A stretch of DNA of 64,000 nucleotides from Tigriopus japonicus (GCA_010645155.1 CM021323.1:11334385-11398384); one strand, 5' to 3'. Shown: positions 12,019-23,769, numbered from the stretch's first letter. Translations and numbers: made by a program. The notes: generated by a model from the sequence alone, not told the origin.

Positions 12019-12216
12019 TGTTGGAATTGTAGCAGAGAGTGGAACAAAACTATCTCACACGGATTTATTCGGGGCGCTTCTATTTTCGTCATATATCGTG
12101 GGACAACAAACTTGTATCAATTACGCGGGAAAAACCAACTAACGACGCAACAATAAAAAAAACAAACGCTGAACCTATCATTAGGAGTGACGAATGGCTA
12201 ACCGATAAATTCAACA
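12019..12216 (-). repeat. 5' LTR of the copia element
   Basis: This is 198 bp, identical to the other LTR, and followed on the plus strand by the second copy of target repeat TGTCT. Confidence 0.95.
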
Positions 12217-12787
12217 TGTCTCACTTGTCCTCGGATTACCTTGAACTCAAAGACACAATCAATCAATAAAAGAAACTTGAAGACCAAACTACCAATTCAA
12301 GCTAGGGTCACACAAAGTACAACACTCCAGATTTCTAACCAAGTTTGTCCTCCGTAAAAAGAACTACATAGCCTTCTCGCAGGTCAATATGCATATGGCG
12401 GATTTTTCTTCTCGAAGACTTGAAGAACTTACAAATTTCTTACCCATCCACGGATTAGGGTGAACTTAGCAAGTAATCGGGGTTGGTATAGGGTTGTTTG
12501 ACCTCAGCGTAACTCAGCGTATCTTCTAGAATATCCTCTAGAATTGATGGTTAGATCCTCAAGTTTCCTTTAGTGGTTGAACATGTCTTTGAGTTTAGGA
12601 TAATCCGAGAAAAGGTGAGATATTCATAAGATGCACAAAGTGGGTAATGGGTGAGCTCGATGGAAACCCCCGTTTTGATCTGTTGGGAGAAAATTGGTTC
12701 GTCTGCCTTTTCCAAGAGGAAAATGCGGTTGGATCAAGGTCCAATTCTTCACGCAACCTCCCGTCTCGACTGGGTGCGTTTCTAAGC

Positions 12788-13860
12788 TAGAGCTAGCATG
12801 TATGATGTCAAGTCAGGGGTTCCACAAGGTTCAATTTTAGGCCCGCTCCTGTTTATTCTCTTCATTGCTCCTCTCCAGAAGTTTAGAACGAAAGCCAGTA
12901 TTTCTTCATATGCTGATGACACAAAATTAGTTTGTGGAAGGAATGGTCAGGACTCGAAATGTTTAGTTGACGACTTGGAGAAAGTCTACTCATGGGTTGG
13001 CGAGACTAACATGGCATTGAACGGAATGAAACGTTCAATGACGTATGGGGCGTCAAAATTAGATGTTCCGCTCAAAGACAATGGAGGTTGTGATATTGAG
13101 CAGGTATCGTCCATGAGGGATTTGGGAGTTGTCGTCCAAGATGATGAAAAGTTCGATGAGCATATCCAGTTGAAAGTGGGGCGGCATTTCAAACGTGTGG
13201 CTGGATCTATCGCACTTTCAAGTCCAGAGATAGTATTACTATGCTAACTCTGTACAAGTCGATTGTTCAGCCTCATCTTGAATATGCTTCCCCCATTTGG
13301 GCTCCAATGAGTTCGGCAGGTTTGCAAAAGGTCGAGCAGGTCCAAAGATGTTTTACTAGGAACATCACAGGAATGAGAGAGCTCTCGTATTGGGAGAGAC
13401 TCCAAAAGTTAAGGCCGGCTGTTCAGTACTCAGAGAAGGTATGAAAGGTATCTGATACTGTATGTTTTCAAGAGCATTCATGGGCTCTGTCCTAACCCAG
13501 GCTTTGAGATCAGTTGTAGTGATCGTAGAGGTTTTACGTGCGTTTTGAGAGCACCTCCAAATCCAAGGGAATCGAGGCTAGTTCGAACAATGAAGTCCTC
13601 CTTTCTTCTTTATCGGGCTCCTTCATTGTTCAATTTGTTGCCCTTTAGTCTTCGTCGGGAATATGTAGGAGCTGATCCTGTAACAGCATTTAAGGCAGGA
13701 TTGGACAAATTTTTAAATACGATTCCTGATCAACCCACTATTCGAGGGTTGTACAGATCATTGGTAGATCAAATTTTGTATAAACGATAATTATTTAAAA
13801 TATAATAATCATTAACTCTCTTTACAGGGAATCCCATTCCTTGTAGCGGTATTAAAAAAT
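12788..13860 (+). pseudogene. LINE reverse transcriptase, 3' part and tail
   Basis: This resumes the LINE frame broken at 7583. It has VKSGVPQGSILGPLLF, the catalytic SSYADDTKL box, then the thumb and C-terminal part (LYKSIVQPHLEYASPIWAP). A single-base indel near 13,200 and further breaks around 13,440-13,545 disrupt the frame. The last open piece (13,545-13,790) ends shortly before a 3' end marked GGGAATCCCATTCCTTGTAG and a (CA)n stretch near 13,870. The same 3' end recurs at 20.75, 46.4, 50.6 and 51.2 kb. Confidence 0.85.
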
Positions 13861-16753
13861 CCGCCCCCCCCCACACACACACACAAAAAAATCGTCTCAG
13901 AATTTACAATCAAATGATGACACACAAGTATTAAGACAGTAAAAATAATGATTATTGCTATCAAAAGATTATTCTTGAAAGTTTCGCATTTTTTTGGGGA
14001 CACACTGTATGCTATCTCAAAGTTCAGTGCAAATCCTACCGAGAAGGAATGAACAGCTCTTTTCTGATATTTTTTTATTACTAAAGTGTGAACGCTTGCA
14101 TTCTATGCTCTCTTCAGAACATAATTTTGAGAATGCATAACTTTTCACTCGGGCATTCGACTGAGCTTATAATTGAAAAATGTTGTCTAGTGAATACGAG
14201 TACAAGCCAGGTCTCGTTTACAGAAGAACGTAATTGAATTAATCCTACAGGATATCATAGTTCTCATCGTTAGCCTCCCACTCCCGAAATTCAGTGCTTC
14301 TTGAGTGAAACTAGTGCAGTGCATTCACTCCGGACTTGACAGCAATCCCTCCACTCTTCAACCAGACATTAGGCCGCATGTTAACGCAGCTAATTCAAAA
14401 AGCGAGAGTACACAAAATCAAGTCACATTGACGTGCCTAGAGTATATACTCTCGACAGCTGTTATGTATGAAACTCAGGAGCTGGGGTGAGTATTCACTG
14501 AACAAACGTTAATCTGACTTGATTTTGGTGTACTCTCTCTTTTTGAATTAGCTGCGTTAACATGCGGCCTAGTATCTGGTTCTTTATTTTCCATCCTAGT
14601 GTTAAGTTCATACTTTTTCTTCTAGTGCAAAGCGGTTGGAGCTCTAAGTATTCAAAGCGGTTACTGTAGGTTTTATCACACATGTCTGGCCAACTTTGGT
14701 AAACCGATGTTGGAGCCCCTCTAATTTATCACAGGGCCCCCAACGTCGGTTATGCCGTCTTTTTATAGGTTCATCGAGTACCATCTCCCAAAAATGTGAA
14801 CGTGCTTGTTTACTTGTGGAATCGACCTTAAGATTGGATGCGTTGCAGTGGGCTAAGAATACCTTGTTAGATTGCAAATCTAAATTTTTTAGATATTTGG
14901 TACACTTGAAAAATAAAGGATTTAAATTTGCAATTTTGATATCAATGATCAATGTATTTCCTTTTTTGTCACCTGCTTTCGGTTTCGATGTCGGTTAAGT
15001 TCGTCGGCAGAAACTTTCGATTTCGGTTAAGAACCCTCTCGGTCCATCACTGGTTTCATCGATTTTTGAAGAAATGCTGGCTGGTGTTTATAGTAACTCC
15101 TGAAGACCAGACTAAAATTGAACACTTATGGCATTATATGATCCTTCAACCTAAACCATTTGCTTCCTCTCACTCTTGAATCTCTCAGCTCACTTTAGAA
15201 GTCAGGCCATTACCCTGGATCCCAAACTTTTTGAGTTGCTAATCAAAATGGCATGATTTACCTTTGTCAAAGGCCTTGGCATTCAAAATGGCCTTTATCA
15301 ACTGACTCATGACTTCCAAACCCGTCAATGATCTGATCTATATGGTCAACTAATTGGGTGTCCGTGCCAATCTTTAAGATATTCTCAATAGCTTGTGTCC
15401 TCGAGGATAGTTACTTGGTGCAAGGATGACTCAAGGAAGGATACATTACATAATGCTACTTTCGGCCTAGTTACAACAATGAAAATTCAACGGAACGCTT
15501 ACAGCATTGGAATGACTTCCTGAGACATTAAGATGTCCTTGGTTGGTGTTGCTGGTATGGCCATTCACAAAGACAGATGGCTCACTTGATTTTCAGATTT
15601 TTTTAAATTTTCAATTGACGTGCACGATTCAATCGAAAAAAGCGACCTCAAGCGGCATTTATGGCATGACCTGTGGCGGAAAAAAAGAGAAATTCCGAAA
15701 ATACGCTCTTCACTCTGCTAAGTTTGAATGCCTCTGGTACATCCTCAGTGATTTGTAATTGGCAGCAGTTAACAGCAAATTGTTACTTATTGTTTCAAAA
15801 AACAGTCTTAAATTTTAAGGACATCAAGATTTTTGCCTCGTTTTGAAGTTAGTACACGTTTAAAACGTCAACTTCAGTTTCAAAATTAGTCACCCTCTAC
15901 ATATGAGGAAGGTGAAAAAAGGGAAGAGGAGAAGGCAAGAGGGGCCGTCAACCAAATCAGAGCGACCAATTTCATACCTTAAAAAAGGAGTTGGGGAAGG
16001 TTTCAGACTAGTGGACTTTTAAACACCGTTGTGACAAACCAATGCAATTTTGGTGCATTACAAGTACAAAGCATTTGAAGTTAGAATAAATGGCTCTAGA
16101 ATGAAACAAAAAGGAAACACCAAACAATGATAAAACTTGCATAAAATGCGAAAGAAGTTACTACATAGAGCGGGTCTCTTAGTGCTGTGTACACACCACG
16201 TTTTGAATCGTGAACGTCAATAGCCCAACAACAAACACATGAGCAATTTCAATTTTTAATGCGAATTTTGCATATGTATGATTTTGTAGTCAGCTGCTTT
16301 CGGTTTTGGTTTCGGTCAAGCTCTCTTTCGGTCGAAACTTTCGGTTTCGGTTTCTCGACCGGTGCTCGATCAGGTTTCACTACATAAGCTGCGATTGAAA
16401 AACGCAGCTGCTTTTGAAAAACGCAGCTTATGTAACGAAACTTGATCGAGGATGGTCATTTCTACTGCGCGTCATGTGCTTCTTTAATGCTTCTTCTATG
16501 CTTCTAGATATGCTTCTACTATACTTCCAAACTACCTCAACAACCGACCTAGAGCTTCACACGTTTCCGAACAGCGTGATAAGATTGTGAAATCAAATTC
16601 CATTGGAGATCAGGAATCTGCCGAGTCGGAGGGAGTTTGCAACGCAATGTTTCCTTTCCCTTAAGTTTTTAAATTGCATTTTATGGCCGACAATAGAACG
16701 GTACAAAAAAGGCTGATCTGCTTGATCTAAAGAAACCCGTCATGGTGTGTGTA
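13861..16753. other. Repeat-rich intergenic region, no gene
   Basis: It holds a (CA)n/C-rich tract near 13,865-13,890, a MITE (14,371-14,570), and stretches that reappear inverted elsewhere. Among these, 14,571-14,830 and 14,930-15,060 match 31,180-32,170, and 15,440-15,560 matches about 28,270-28,440. From about 16,540 onward it is homologous to 32,400-32,800, the upstream end of the protease duplication. I see no protein-coding gene. Confidence 0.55.
14371..14570. mobile_element. MITE, family M1, copy 1
   Basis: This is 200 bp with about 55-bp inverted ends beginning AGGCCGCATGTTAACGC. The related sequence at about 32,110-32,160 (inverted) lacks the element, which confirms an insertion. 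The target duplication is unclear (ATTA/AGTA). It has no coding capacity. Confidence 0.85.
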
Positions 16754-17255
16754 CAGCATGGCAACTAAGTATGGGAACCGAGGAAATCGATGATTTTTTT
16801 TTTTTTGGATGGAGATAGAGATTTGAAATGTTGTGTCAGAGTAGATCAGTATAATAACTATGATTTTTGTTTACAAAATTTTCATATCTTCCCAATGGCC
16901 ACCCCGATTGGCAATTACATGGCGAAGATGGCATGGAACCTGAGCACAATAAGTGCGTATGGTGTCCTCATTGATGTTGGCCCATGCCGCAACCACGGCA
17001 GCCTTCAGAGCAGAAACACTTTTGTGGACCTTCTTGCAAGCCCTGCCAAGTGTAGGTCAAACAGAAAAATCCATAAGATTGGGGTCAGGACTGCTTGGTG
17101 GCCAAATATCCTTGGACCATAATGATGGAAAAACAACTTCACAGAAGTCATGGACGATGTGAGGGGTGTGCGTGGGGGTCCTGTCCTGCTGGAAGATGTA
17201 GGGGGCATCTCCCTAAGTCTTGTGGAGCCAGGGTATCACATCCTCCTCAAGTGTA

Positions 17256-18618
17256 CAGGGTGTCCCAAAAGTTTTTTCCGCCTAAAGAAATAATTATAAC
17301 TTCGTTGTTTTTTTAGATATTCAAATGATTTATTGGTTGATGTATCCTCCTTTGTTTCGCACAACAGCCCTAACACGATCAACCATGGAAACACATAATT
17401 TATCCAATAATTTCCGGTCAAGCCGTGACCAAGCGTTTCTCACGTTTGCTTCCAATGCCTCCATGGAGGACGCAGGAGGCAACTTGCTTAAGTCTGCTTT
17501 CATGATTGACCAAAGTTGTTTGATTGGATTTAAGTCTGGGGAGTTCCCTGGCCATTTGTCTCGTGCCCAGAAAAAAAATCAAATGGTTTTGACACCATTT
17601 CTGTGTTCTTTGAGCACTATGAGCAGGTGCCCCATCTTGCATGAAGATTGAAAATCTTCCAAATGAAGTGAGCATTGATTTGGTTGGAGGGCCTTTTCTC
17701 TGGTTACGTTGGAGTGCAGGAAGCAGTTTTTTCTCCAAAACCTCCCTGACATAGTAGTCTATGTTGACACTGACATTTTGTGGTTTTACAACCAACTCAG
17801 ACAGCCCATTATGCCCAAAAGCTCCCCAGAACATGATCTTTGGAGAGTTCTTGACAGTTGACACCGGTGGCACACTGTCTCCACAGAGGGACCAAACGCG
17901 GACCAAATTTTGAGAATTCATTGTTGGGAACATCTCGAAGTATGACTCATCTGACCAAATGACACGCCTCCAGTCATTTTCTGTCCAATGAATCCTGGCC
18001 TTGGCAAATTTCATCCAATCCATCAGATTTTTCTTGGACAGCAATGGTCTTTTGCGTCTTTTGAATGCCGTGGCTCCTAAATCATTGACCAAATACCTGT
18101 GGACTGTTGATTTGCTCACAGGGTAACCTGAACCACTCAACCGATATGCCAATTTTCGAACAGACCAGACTAGCCTTTTAGTGAGTGACATTTTGATGAC
18201 TCTCTTAGCCACAGTGGAAACTGCCAAGGGCCTGCCAGGACGAGGTTTGTCTTTGAATTCATCACATCCTTGATATTGCCTCAGCCAGTTTCTAATGGTC
18301 CTTGGAGTCACGCCAACATCCAAGGCAACAATTTGATGTGACATTCCTGCCTTAATCATGCCCATGGCCTTGGCCCGAGACAAATGTCTGCTGGACATCA
18401 TGCAAAAATCTTTGCCTTGCTGGGAGATCAGTTGGATTCAAGAAAATGGTCCTCTCTTCAAAATAAGACTTTTCTCAGTCCGTCCAAGAAAAGCGTTTTT
18501 CCCGAAACACCTTTGCAAACAAAAAGTATTTTTAGCAAAATTTGCTTCAACACTCCCCAGGCAAAATATCACATGTAAGAGTAAGTCGGCACGTGGAAAA
18601 AACTTTTGGGACACCCTG
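17256..18618 (-). mobile_element. Tc1/mariner element inserted in the maT element
   Basis: The inverted ends are CAGGGTGTCCCAAAAGTTTT on both sides, flanked by TA (17254-17255 and 18619-18620). The length is 1363 bp. It is inserted into the transposase gene of the older maT element. Confidence 0.92.
17325..18401 (-). pseudogene. Tc1/mariner transposase with one frameshift
   Basis: It starts at ATG 18401. It has helix-turn-helix domains with the GRPL linker (near residue 57), first Asp in VIWSDESYFE and second Asp in FMQDGAPAHS. The frame is then lost at a run of eight T on minus (17571-17578), where seven would keep it. Beyond that the third catalytic region and the C-terminal tail continue in another frame to about 17,325. 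Apart from this homopolymer slip the gene looks whole, so the break could be recent, or a sequencing error. Confidence 0.85.
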
Positions 18619-19558
18619 TAGACAAATATTTGTGTCTGTTCATCTTGAAACCCATGTCCACAAAGATTAACAACAACTTCTTCCTGTCCAACATCACCCC
18701 TGCCCACACCATCACCAAGGATGGCTCTGTTGGCAGAACACCACCCTCTTGGCGAAAGAAATGCGGGAAAGGTCCTTGCCAATTACCCGGTCAGTCTGGC
18801 TGCTGTGGACTGGCTGGATGGTGAAAACTTTCTCATCTGTTCAACACACATAGCCCTGTGCGTCCTCTTGGAGCAGCCACAACAGAACTTGACCTTGCTT
18901 GACCCTATTGACTGCAGTGGACTGATGAGGTGCAACTTCGTCTTTTGGTAAATCTTCAAATGGAGGTTTTTTTTTGACGACCCTCTGTTTGGTGGTGTGG
19001 GAGATACCAGCCTCTTTGGCCATTTGGCTGATGCTCCAGTTGGGATCATGGCGGATCTTGCCTCTGGTGTTCCTGATGGTCTCAGGGGTCCGATTTGTGG
19101 TTGGACGGCTGCTCCTGGGTTGGTCATTGGTAGTGTCAGTCTCCCAGAAACGTTTCACAATGCTCCAAATGACATGCTTGCTCACCTTATCCTTCCTGAG
19201 TAAGGTCCAGATTTTGCCATTTAAGTGACCAACTCAATGAAGCTGAATGGTTGTTTTCCAGAGCTCATTCTTGGTCCTCATGATGATTTTTAACGGTAGT
19301 TTCTTTTTACAAACTTGTCAAGCATTGTCGGGAGAGGGTGTGTGCAAAATTTTGGCTCGAAAATTATTAAGGGTCGCGAGCTATTTAACTTTAAAGTAGG
19401 GTTCCCATACTTACTTGCCATACTGTACTTTTGGGTTCGACTGTAGTTTGTTGTGCAATTTTTAAATCTGCGATGAAGACATGCTTAAAATCGGAATAAT
19501 TCGAGCGCGTCAAATGAAAAAAAAAATCAAGAACAAGGTTTCAAACTTTCCTTATCAG

Positions 19559-20427
19559 TAGGGCTGAATATTTTAGGTTAACTTTTTGGGCAAATTATGA
19601 CATAATTAGGTTGCCAAAAATTACGTTTTAGGTTTTTTTTAGGTTGTATAGATAACACCTTTTCAGAGGCTATTCAGACCAAATATAGCCTTTTATTAAT
19701 TGCTCTACAGCAGTTTACTTTTTACAAGAGTAAAAGCAGTGGAGCAGAGACAGAGGCAGTGAAAATTTAATTTGGCATTGGTGGGAAAGTGGTAGAAATG
19801 GCAGTATAGAAAATTTTGTGGTAGAGAAATTTCCGAAGTGGCAGAATATGGCAAAAAGTGGAAGGGCAGGCAAAAAAATCGACCAAAAAACGATATCGAA
19901 AATTGTCGACCAAGAAAAGGAGATAAAAAAATTTTGACCTGAAAAACGAGATCTAAAATTTGAGCCCTAAAAAACGAGATGAAATGATAAAAAACGAGAA
20001 AAATTCGGCTCAAAGGTGACAGAATGTGGCGTTATGTGACTTCAAAAATGGCAGCGAGCGCCTGTAATTGGCAGTATTTCAAACAACTTTTGGCAATGTC
20101 TGCCTGAAACCACCTGGTAACGCTGATTTGGCATGTTGATGGGATGAAAATCATTGTGGCTCCCACTCCTCTTCTCTCTTCTTTTGTTCTCGTGTTTTGT
20201 TTTTTTGAAGACACTGGTTTGAGGGACCTTATTGTGCAAATGACTTTAGGATAAGTAAAAAAGTTAATATCAGGTTGAAAACTTAGTTTTAGGTAAAAAT
20301 TGCCCTAAAAAGGCGAGAAAAAAGTAAATTTTTGACTGAAAACTTAATTTTAGGTAAAAATTGCCCGAATTAGGCGTTTTAGGTTAAAACCTAAGTTTTT
20401 ATGTAAAACCTAAAATATTCAGCCCTA
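19559..20427. mobile_element. Non-autonomous hAT-type element H1
   Basis: The terminal inverted repeats are perfect for about 21 bp (TAGGGCTGAATATTTTAGGT...), and the 8-bp target duplication CTTATCAG is at 19551-19558 and 20428-20435. Unit 2 at about 32,905 has the unfilled site. The interior (869 bp total) is AT-rich with repeated TTAGGTTTT-like and AAAACGAGAT-like words and no transposase. Confidence 0.93.
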
Positions 20428-20628
20428 CTTATCAGGCTTTAATTCACCTTGACCCACGTATATTCCAGCGGCTTTGTCAAGACTTGAAAAGCAATCTTTC
20501 GTTTTTTTTTTGGGATGCAAAATTATGCCTCAGTGACCCACATGACAAGATGTTTCAAGACAAGCAAAGAATGAAGTAAAAATAAAAGACAAGACCCTTT
20601 CGATCTCAGTCAAGTCGTGGTTTCTATC

Positions 20629-23600
20629 ATGGAAAGAATGAGCGTTGTGGTCATTTTGGCTCTTACCTTCCAAATTGGAAGAACTCTTCAAATCTCCGAA
20701 AACAAAACATATTTTCGGTAAGGAATAACTAGTTCAATGCACAGTTAGAAGGTATGAAAGGTATCTGATACTGTATGTTTTCAAGAGCATTCATGGGCTC
20801 TGTCCTAACCCAAGATTTGAGATCAGTTGTAGTGATCGTAGAGGTTTTACTTGTTCTCTGAGAGCGCCTCCAAATCCCAAGGAATCCAGGCTAGTTCGAA
20901 CAATGAAGTCCTCCTCTCTTCTTTATCGGGCTCCTTCATTGTTCAATTTGTTACCCATTAGTCTTCGTCGGGAATATTTAGGAGCTGATCCTCTAATAGC
21001 ATTTAAGGCAGGATTGGACAAATTTTTAAAAACTATTCCTGATCAACCCACTATTCAAGGGTTTTACAGATCTGCCAAAAGTAATTTGTTGGTAGACCAT
21101 CTTCTTCATCTTCGAAAAAATGTTCGAAGATGAAGAAGGTTTAAGCTTATGGAATAGTTGAAAATAGTTTGGCAAAATGAGTATAAGAAAATATTGACAC
21201 AACCAAACTTAAAGACAAAAAAGAGGGTTCAAAACAAGAAATCCCGTTTATCCCCAGGAGGAGAAATCCCTGTATCCCGCGGGGAATAAACGTGATTATT
21301 TTTTGTGAATAGTTTTTTCCGATGTCATTTATCATCATGGTCACAAAAGTAAAAGATATGGTAGGGTAAAATTGTCTCTCGGCAATGTTCACATTGGCAT
21401 AAATTCGTTGCCGAGGAATGACTGTTTTGTTAGAGTATAATAGTGGTTACTGGTAAGTACCAAAGCTCTTTGAGGGCATGAGTTTTCGTTTGTCGAAATC
21501 TAAAGGTAAGTTGAAAAGCGGTTTACTTCGCAAGAAGGGGTTTGGGATGGGATAATCCAAGAAGCACTGAAATCATGGAGAGGGAGGCTAACAATGAGAA
21601 TAATGATTTCCAGTAAGAGCACTTCAATTATGTTCTTCTGCAAATGAGACCTTGCATATGTTGACAAGAATACGTATTTCAATTTTCAGCTCAACCGAAC
21701 TTCGGAGACGAAAGTTATGCTCACTCAAAGCTCAGTGCCAATCCTACCCAGAATGAATGAACTAGCCCTTTTGTGGGAATCGTTTTACCACAAAAGGGCG
21801 AGTTCATTCATTTTATGCTCTCTTCTGTACATAAGTTTAAGAAGGCATAACTTTCCACTTCGGCATTCGATTGGGCTGAAATTGAAATACGTGTTCTTCT
21901 CAATAAATGGCTCGTTTCTTCTGGAAATCATAATTCTCATTGCTAGCCTCCCACTCCATGATTCCAATGCTTCTTGGATAATCCCACCGACCAATCCTTG
22001 TAATGGGAGACGAGGTATTTTCGTGACCTGCAATCATTGCTATATTACAGGGCTCCTACGATCTCATATGTCAATTTCACTGGGGTTGGATTGACCAGGA
22101 GCTCCGAGGACTTGACCCCTCTGGAATGCAATAACAACATCCAAGGTATTCCTGGAACCGGATACAGCTTCCAAGCGCCCAGCTTCCCTGGGCGCTTTCC
22201 CTTTTTAACTTTCTACTGTTGTTAAAAAACCGTTTGTCTGGTTTCTTTTTTTGGCATTTTCTAGTCTTTTGATTTAGAAAAAAGGCTTTTCTTTCTCGAT
22301 TCTCAAACCTAAAATGTATTCATTTTTTAAATTTAAATCCGACCAAAAAGAAGTTGCCAAATATATTTGAAGGGAAAGAACGAGCCCAAAGATATTCGAC
22401 GTACAAATGAAAAACAAAATGTTTTGAACCGAATGAACAGAGCACATTATTTCAGCCCAAAAAATACATTTTTTAACGAAAAAGCTTACAAAGAATTTCT
22501 GTTGGGGTTTGCCCATTTAAGGCAAAAACAAAATATTTTTAGCCATCTAAGCCATGATAAATTGTTTTTGGCCATATTTTAAACTTAATCAGCAATAGTT
22601 TTACCGCCTCCTACTGAACTGTTATTCTTTGATAATTTAGATGCAATTGGTTCATGAGGATTCCGCCCAATACCAAAGTTGAAGTAATTTTCTTCTATTT
22701 CAATCTGTTATGTGAAGAGGGCCATTCCGTGAAAATCACTTTTGGCGAGACCCAAGAAATTTGTCCTCAAACAGCAACCGCCGGCCGCTCCACCATTTTA
22801 GCAAATTTTATCAATTTTCGTTCCTTTGAGAGACTCTTGATTATTCGATATCGCTCCTATATTGGATCCACAAGGAGAGAGGGATTTGCCGGTCAAATTA
22901 ACTTGTCCTCCACCACAATCCGACCAAGCCGAAGTCCGTCTCTTTGCGGCTCACGATTGACCAGAAAGGTGGTTGATGGAACCACATCCTCACCGGAAGA
23001 ATTTCCTTGGCAAGTGTATCTCATCACGAGATCGGGCGATGGTAAAGTTTCAAAATTTCTCTGTTGATCAGGTAGATTTATTCGACTTTTGGAACATTTC
23101 TTGCCCATAGGCCACAGTAGTTGCGGAGGAACCCTCATCGCCGATCAATGGGTCATGACGGCGGCCCATTGTGTGGTTGACAAATGGTTTGTTTACGCTT
23201 TCATCGGATGTGATAGAACCGACGACTTTGATAGTTGCGATCAATTCTACGCCGTGTTTGATCGCCGATCCATCATCATTCATGAAAAGTACAATGGCAA
23301 CGTGTTTGACGGGAACGATATCGCTTTGTTGCGACTTTCTACGGCAGTGGCGCTCAATGATCGGGCACGTCTCGTTTGCCTTCCCAGCCTCCCAAGACCC
23401 GAAACCTTGGCATCAATCGACGTGGCTGGATGGGGACAGACTTGCGAAGACTGTTCAGGAAGTCCCATTTTGAAGACGGCAACCATGGAAATTTTGGATT
23501 GGACGGACTGCCAAATGGGCTGGACTCCCAATGACGTGTCAGCTCTCTCGGAGAAGATACTGTGCACTGCCCCTGGAACGGGTCAAGTTTATTTCGGTGA

Positions 23601-23769
23601 TTCGGGTGGCTTTGGGGGCTGGCGACGAGACGATGGGCGTTATGAGCAATTGGGTGTGGTCTCATTTGGATCACAAGTCCCTTATAACAATGAACGCCCG
23701 ATAGCTTTCACTCGTGTGTTTGATTACATGATCTGGCTGTACAAAACCATGCTCAATTTTGAGAAGTGA
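20629..23769 (+). CDS. CUB-serine protease, copy 1 (exon 2 splice donor lost)
   Basis: The exons match copy 2 at 33,094-35,705: 20629-20717 (signal peptide), 22051 to about 22190, 22641-23041 and 23111-23769. Exons 3 and 4 are intact, with His (TAAHC), Asp (GNDIALLRL) and Ser (FGDSGGF) all present. Exon 2 has lost its 3' end and donor: after the Pro-Gly codons, about 100 bp present in copy 2 is missing, and the frame runs into TAA at 22223. Exon 2 of copy 2 is 162 bp, a multiple of three, so joining exon 1 to exon 3 keeps the frame and could still yield a secreted protease lacking 54 residues. It may be functional through skipping or may be a recent pseudogene. Intron 1 carries a LINE fragment. 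Confidence 0.65.
20749..21093 (+). mobile_element. LINE 3' fragment in protease-1 intron 1
   Basis: It is very similar to 13,437-13,785, sharing LLYRAPSLFNLLP and FKAGLDKFL. It is absent at the matching place of protease copy 2 (near 33,205), so it inserted after the duplication. It carries a 21-bp hairpin of its own at 21,097-21,135. Confidence 0.85.
21100..22050. other. Rest of protease-1 intron 1
   Basis: It is largely alignable to 33,190-33,890 in copy 2. It includes a near-perfect hairpin at about 21,749-21,811 (stem of about 25 bp around GAATGAACTAGCCCTTTTG) and a short stretch near 21,235-21,290 resembling the GATAAACGGG minisatellite of the 61 kb element. I see no gene. Confidence 0.5.

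Larger units (their letters stand above)
7885..12216 (-). mobile_element. Young copia-type (Ty1/copia) LTR retrotransposon
   Basis: The element is 4332 bp and complete, with 198-bp LTRs at both ends, a 5-bp target duplication TGTCT (7880-7884 and 12217-12221), a primer-binding site, a polypurine tract and a gag-pol frame with the copia gene order (protease, integrase, reverse transcriptase, RNase H). The two LTRs look identical base for base, which implies recent insertion. It is the innermost element of a three-level nest. The only visible defect is one in-frame stop in pol. Confidence 0.96.
7584..12787. mobile_element. Non-autonomous TIR element, split by a copia insertion
   Basis: The left end starts GCTTAGAAAGGAACCCA. 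The right end, read inverted, starts GCTTAGAAACGCACCCA. The two align without gaps for about 45 bp (8 mismatches by eye), including a shared AGGTTGCGTGA block. Outside the copia insertion (7885-12216, plus its target repeat) the element is about 870 bp with no recognisable transposase. It sits inside the LINE reverse transcriptase. I could not define a target duplication, so the superfamily is open. Confidence 0.7.
16871..19281 (-). pseudogene. maT-type transposase, broken and interrupted
   Basis: Fragments on the minus strand line up as one transposase once the inner element is removed. They are: an N-terminal helix-turn-helix part (around 19,185: VIWSIVKRFWETDTTND), a PEDLHLK-like region around 18,970-18,780 with a DEK-type first Asp region, then QQDRTPTHTPHI and PPSSPDPNLMDFSV near 17,190-17,070. 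The second and third Asp are 37 residues apart (DD37D, maT clade). It contains a TGA at codon 16, another nonsense codon after FSV and several frameshifts, so it is dead. Confidence 0.8.
16754..19425 (-). mobile_element. maT-like mariner element (DD37D), split by another Tc1/mariner element
   Basis: The ends read CAGCATGGCAACTAAGTATG and, inverted, CAGTATGGCAAGTAAGTATG, flanked by TA (16752-16753, 19426-19427). The paralogous unit 2 at about 32,765 has no insertion. The element is 2672 bp including a 1363-bp inner insertion at 17256-18618. Confidence 0.88.

Noticed and set aside
14305..14490. A 61-codon open frame over the MITE
   Set aside because: It runs through the terminal repeat of the MITE and is not kept in the other copy.
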